Assembly: GCF_025698545.1 (NCBI RefSeq)
Contig: NC_068569.1
Span: 18,600,001-18,664,000 of the forward strand
Length of the DNA stretch: 64,000 nucleotides
Direction of reading: 5' to 3'
Source: Gossypium raimondii
Lineage: Eukaryota; Streptophyta; Magnoliopsida; Malvales; Malvaceae
Below, one piece after another: positions 59,301 to 64,000 of the stretch; position 1 is the stretch's first letter, and each line of letters starts with the position of its first letter. Both the position numbers and the translations under genes were made by a program. Below the pieces are notes generated by a model. The model searched no databases. It was not told where the DNA came from and saw only the letters and a list, made by a program, of their open reading frames with translations.

Positions 59301-62300
59301 TTCCATTCGTAAAAGGAAATAAACTCACAGGATTGCTGCCCATTCCAACAGGAAGCTTTGCATTCTCACTGGGAAAAGGCAAACTGTGAAAGAAGCAGAT
59401 TTTCCCCAAACAATCCAACCATTTGTCTGCATTTAGTGCAAGACAAGCTCCCTAAGACAATGAGAGAACGTAAATGATATTAAGTTAGCAACAAAATAAA
59501 ATATCACATGCCATGCCAAAGTTTTTGACAAAGCGATAACGAGATAAATATCTAGTAAACACCATAAAGAGTGCTTGCCAGAGAAGAAAACTTGCCAGAC
59601 ATAATTATCCAAATATGTGATAAGGGGAATTTTGTTATAAAGAAAATCTCTTAAACAACCTATAAGGGCTTCTATCTGTATTCTTCAACAATTTGTGGTT
59701 TAGTTCAAGACTGAATATCTAATAAAAGCATGCCTATTTTACCTCTTAAAAAATGTGGGTACCTATTTTAATTTGCTTAGTCAACTCATCCATAGAAAGG
59801 GAAAATGAAGTAAAAAGACCGACTTGGTGGGAAGAAGATATTCGTGCAAGAAATGTGACATAACCTTCCAAATCATTTCTCTCTTTCCAGGATTTCCAAC
59901 CCAAAGCCTGGACAGCCATTCCCTCAAACCTCGCTGCCCTAAGGAATTGTCTGGGCACCATGGAGAAGTAAAGTGGTCTAGCTCTCTATTCCGAAACATG
60001 GCCAAGTAATTTATATCAAAAGAAAAATCGTGTTCCCATACATTATAGCTCCCATTAGCATTTTCTTTTCCATTTTCATTCTGTTGAGGTCTTAGAATTC
60101 TGGCTTTCGTCTCTTTCTTTGTCAGGTCTAAGCACCTAAAATTTTCTTTCTCGCAGGGCATGTTCTTCTCGATGATCTCTAAACTGTCTTCATCAAGAGC
60201 AAGCAAACCAGCACGACATACTCCTCTATGACAGTAACCCGGTGCCATATCTAGACATACAAATTCAAAGTTTCTAGAATTCACAAAATTTTGTGTCACA
60301 GCGATGGCTGTTTCCAGATTCAGGACACAGTGCCACCATCCGCTCGGAACAAAAATGGTCTCCCCAGGCAGTTGAGTACACTCAATTGGCTTGTTTTCAT
60401 CAGCAAGAAGCGGATAGAAATCAAGCCACCACTGTACAGAAGCAAAGAAGGATCCAGCAAAAGTAACCCCAAAAAAAAGTGACAAGAATTAGGAGATAAA
60501 AGACAGGTCCTGGGATATCAGACCTATATACCTGCAATGAAGTTGGAGAATCAACACTAATATCACCATCTTCATCGTCTACATGCACTGTAACACCCAA
60601 TGGAACTGTTCCTGGGGGATACAATGCCCACCTGTCCAAAAATATTTAGACATGTCATCCTGGATATCAGCTCTTCAACTACAGTGAAGCAACAAAACGT
60701 ACTATCCTATGCTGCCAAAAAAATAAAATTATTGGCCAGTTCGCACAACAGTATAAGGTCCAATGAAACTGATAAAAGATAAAATGAAATAAATTTGCTG
60801 GAGGTTATTCATAAATGATCTCCATGAACAGACGTGTACTATTTGTTAAGCTTGATGGAGGCACATGTAAATTCCAAAACCACCAACATGAAAGCATTTT
60901 ATAAATACAGAGGTAATTTATCAAAAATACCTTTTACGACCACATAGAAGAGTATTCCAGGCACTGGTAAGTCCGGGATCAACATGCCAAGAGGCACCAG
61001 ACCTTGCTGGACCAATAACAAGCCATCTGAATGATGGTCGATTTTTATCTAAAACATCAAAGAAGTCTTCTTGAAATATTTGGGGTACAGTGTAATCTTT
61101 CAACAAACCAGGTGCAGATTCTCCAAACTGCATGGCAAACAATCAAAGTACTTCCGAAACTTTCCAAGAAGGTCGCTATCTGATTAATTATAATCCTGCA
61201 CTTTAAAAAATAGTATAAATATTATGACTACCCTAGACTCACCTTGTCATCGAAAATATAAAGAGGATCCTCATCATGCTGTTGTTTCATGTACGATACA
61301 TAATCTTTGAATGTCATCGAAACTTTTAAAGGGGAAGAAATCTGGAATGTTGTATCTCCATATTTGGGCACTAGCCAGTCAATTGTCCAAGATTTCCTTG
61401 CAGGCCAAGTATCGGCCAATCCATTAAGCAAAACCTGAAATGTCAATCAGCAAGAACCCCATTCAAAAAGCACGCAACTAGTAACTTACAGTTGCAAATG
61501 CAGATTGACTGACTAATGAAGAGCGAAACATTTACAGATATAGTGATTTCTTCTAATAAATGTAATTTAAGTACGCAGTAGAACTCTAAAATCATTACAA
61601 TCATTTGAATGAGTGAGTTCAACATGATGTCCTAAAAAACAAACAAAAAATATGTAGGGGATACCGGTTTAATCCCATCATATTCGCGATGAAACTGTTC
61701 TGCAGATATGTCATTTTTTCTTTCAACATTTCCATCATCAAACGAAAACCCGTCCAATGTTGTATGGCATCTATATAATCTTCTGTATAAGAATGGAGAG
61801 CTAAATCCTACCCAAAAGAGAAAGAAGATTACTCAAATCAATACCATCATTTCCAAAAAGGAGAAGTGTTTGTTTTCATAAAAACAAAATCACGAGGCTA
61901 TTTACCATCAAACTGCAATGGTTTTCTGCAAAATTCTATATACTCATTCGGCAAATTCTCTCTGAATTGCAAAATTAAAAATAAATTAATATAAATCCGT
62001 ACAAAGTCAGACTAAAACTTCGATTAAAAAGGAAATCAGAAAATTTTAAATCTGAGTTGCAAAGAGCAGAATACAAATGCAATGTTGTCTTTTGCCAGGA
62101 GCCTTTGTATTGAATGTGACCACTGACTTTCTTGAGACAAACACTCATCCAAAGCGGCTCTTCATTGCAGAATATATACATAAAACTAACAGATACAAAC
62201 ACCAAAACAAATAAGACACTTCAATTGAGAATATAAGAATTGGTAAAGAAAAGAACAGAGAGCCATAAAAAATAATAAAACCTGCTGACACAAGCGAGAC

Positions 62301-62433
62301 GAGCGAGGTCTAGAGGAGTGAGACAATCTAAGATGGTGCAAATGATTTCGTCGGGGATATATTTGAAATCGCCTAGGGAGTCGGCTCGCCGGTCTCTGAT
62401 CGGGAAAGTATGAGATTGATGAAGAATTTCCAT
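56364..62433 (-). CDS. JMJ21: F-box / JmjC / kinase-like three-domain protein (JMJ21, At1g78280-like)
   Basis: Fifteen exons (62433-62282, 61961-61906, 61807-61665, 61434-61243, 61127-60931, 60631-60532, 60431-59865, 59451-59329, 58954-58874, 58788-58454, 58340-58080, 57543-57459, 57351-57171, 56795-56633, 56502-56364) give 924 residues in one unbroken frame. Residues 25-51 ([20 protein letters not shown]) are an F-box, for SCF ubiquitin ligase assembly. A JmjC dioxygenase domain follows: Fe(II) ligands His229 and Asp231 ([11 protein letters not shown]) and His314 (SGWWHCVLN). The C-terminal half has an aminoglycoside-phosphotransferase/kinase-like fold: beta-strand Lys in [10 protein letters not shown], catalytic-loop-like IHRDIMDDN at 778-786, metal-binding-type ILDFSNL near 818. 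Substrate unknown. The ATG at 62433 is the first in frame before the F-box. Confidence 0.94.
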
Positions 62434-62739
62434 TGAAGAAGGTAGACGACTGGGGATCGATCCAAGCAAAGTAGCAAATAGAAAACAGTAGAAAGCAGGG
62501 AGGAAGGAAGGTTTACGTTTAAGACAAGAACTGGTTTGGTTTGGTTTGGTGTTGTCATTTAAACATTTTTGCTACGAAAGGAAGAACGCAGGGCATGTTG
62601 ACACGTATCCAACTTGTTCCTTTCGCGCGCTTTTACCGTTTGCTCCGTAGGATTTGCTCACGCGCCCTTTACCTATTCATTTTCTTGCTCCTTTTCTTAA
62701 AATTTATTGTCAAAAAAAGCCCTTAAAAAATACAAAAAA
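62434..62739 (-). promoter_or_regulatory. Upstream region of the F-box/JmjC gene
   Basis: About 300 bases of leader and promoter. AACCAAACCAAACCAAACCA on the minus strand (62530-62550) is a short GGTTT tandem. No TATA box is clear. Confidence 0.4.
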
Positions 62740-64000
62740 TAATTAAGTTCATGTATTAAATTCTCACCCAATTAAGTTTCCGCTGTTAATTAAATAATCA
62801 ATTAAGATTATCTGTTAATAATTTTCATCAAAATAAATTGATGAACCAATCATATGGTGACATGTGGCAACTTTTGGTTTAATCTAATTTTTTCCATACA
62901 AAACAATTAAAATATTTAAAAAATTAGAAAAATTAGAAAAAATTATTAAAAATTATATAAAATATAAAATATTATAAAATATAAAAATTTATTTAAAATT
63001 ATTTAAAATTAAAAATATATTAGAATTCTTAAAAATATTTAAAATTATAAAAATACATTTAAAATATTTAAATTGAAATAAATTTATAAAAATTATAAAA
63101 ATAAAAATTTGAACTGGACCAATCAGCCCGAAATCGACAAGAATTAATCCGAGGAAAGCCATTATATTGATTGATTTGGGAATCAGGTGGTTGAACTGAC
63201 TTTTTATTTTTTTTAATATTTTTTTATCAAACTAAAATTTCATTATCCAAAAAAAATTTCATTATCCAACTATTAGCACATGTTAGAATGAAATATTCTG
63301 ACCAAGGTTTTCAGAACCGGCATGGTGGTCAAATTGGTCAAGTCATTGGTTTGTTAGTTTGACTTATCTGTCCAGTTCAATTAATTAAAAAATAAAAATA
63401 AAAAATCAGTCCAACCATCCGGTTCCTAGGTCAACCAATCTAATGACTTTCTCCGAACCGATACTCTTGCCGATTTCGGTCTAATCGGTCCAACCAACTG
63501 ATTAGATCCAATTCAAATTTTTATGTTTTTTTTTATAATTTTTATAAATTTATATTAACTTCAATACTTTAAATTTTTTTTATAATTTTTTTATAGTTTT
63601 TATGTTTTTACAAAATTTTAATACATTTTTATAAAATTTTAAATATTTTAAATATGGTTTACAATTTTATAAAAATTATAATTTATTATATTTATTATAA
63701 TATTTATAAGTTTATATTAATTTTCATATTTTAATATTCAATAATTTTTATAATTTTTCTTTTTTAAGATTTTCTAATATTTTTATGGGAAAAATATTAG
63801 ACTTAACCATAAGCTATCATGTGTAACTATATAATTGCTTCATCAATTTATTTTAATGGTCAACATGGTCAATAACGAAAACCATTAACGAATGGGCTTA
63901 ATTAATTATTTTAATTAACGGCAAAGGCTTAAGTGATGCTAATTTAATACAATGACATGTCTATCTTAGGAGATAAATCTCAAAATTATATATAAACCTT
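62740..64000. mobile_element. Long inverted-repeat element at the window edge
   Basis: The left arm (62740-62960) contains AAAATAAATTGATGAACCAA, GTGACATGTGGCAAC and GGTTTAATCTAATTTTTTCC; the reverse complement of 63790-63960 gives AAAATAAATTGATGAAGCAA, GTTACACATGATAGC and GGTTAAGTCTAATATTTTTC in the same order. The arms continue inward as AT-rich tracts toward a centre near 63330, where CCGGTT/AACCGG-type sequence lies. About 1.2 kb; the right end may leave the window. No transposase. Confidence 0.65.

Overview
This is a plant nuclear window. It has intron-rich genes with GT-AG junctions, AT-rich spacers and stacked retrotransposons. The repeats (long TGTAAC...GTTACA LTRs, CACGGGCGTGTG-type arrays) look like those I know from cotton, so Gossypium or a close Malvales relative is my inference; nothing here proves the species.

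Layout. 1-8 kb is gene-rich: the 5' end of an organellar seryl-tRNA synthetase (minus, runs off the window), a divergent histone H3.3 gene, a mosaic of dead sequence (mTERF pseudogene, RNase H fragment, a nuclear copy of plastid ycf2), and a COX6b gene with a long acidic N-terminal extension. 8.5-18.7 kb is one LINE split by LTR elements, bounded by a candidate 11-bp target-site duplication. A GDSL esterase/lipase (18.9-20.7 kb) and a 14-3-3 gene (24.7-25.8 kb) follow. 26-47 kb is a transposon block: a solo LTR holding an 11.5-kb CACTA-type element, which holds two more solo LTRs of the same superfamily, followed by two further LTRs. 49-62.4 kb is gene-rich again: a plant cysteine oxidase, an SnRK2.8-like kinase, and a 15-exon F-box/JmjC/kinase-like gene. 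The right edge is a long inverted-repeat element.

How the genes relate. The 14-3-3 (omega-like), SnRK2.8-like and F-box/JmjC genes match, in order, the Arabidopsis trio At1g78300/At1g78290/At1g78280 as I remember it. Here a cysteine oxidase gene and about 23 kb of transposons lie between the first two. There are no operons; each gene has its own flanks.

Most interesting signal. The solo LTRs share their ends, but each carries a tandem array of short hairpins in its middle. Array sequence differs completely from one LTR to the next. In one array the stems change in a compensatory way (GGTAC/GTACC, GACAC/GTGTC, GGCAC/GTGCC around a constant TGG). In four of the five LTRs the array lies between a GTAAGT motif and an exact CTTACTAAGC motif.
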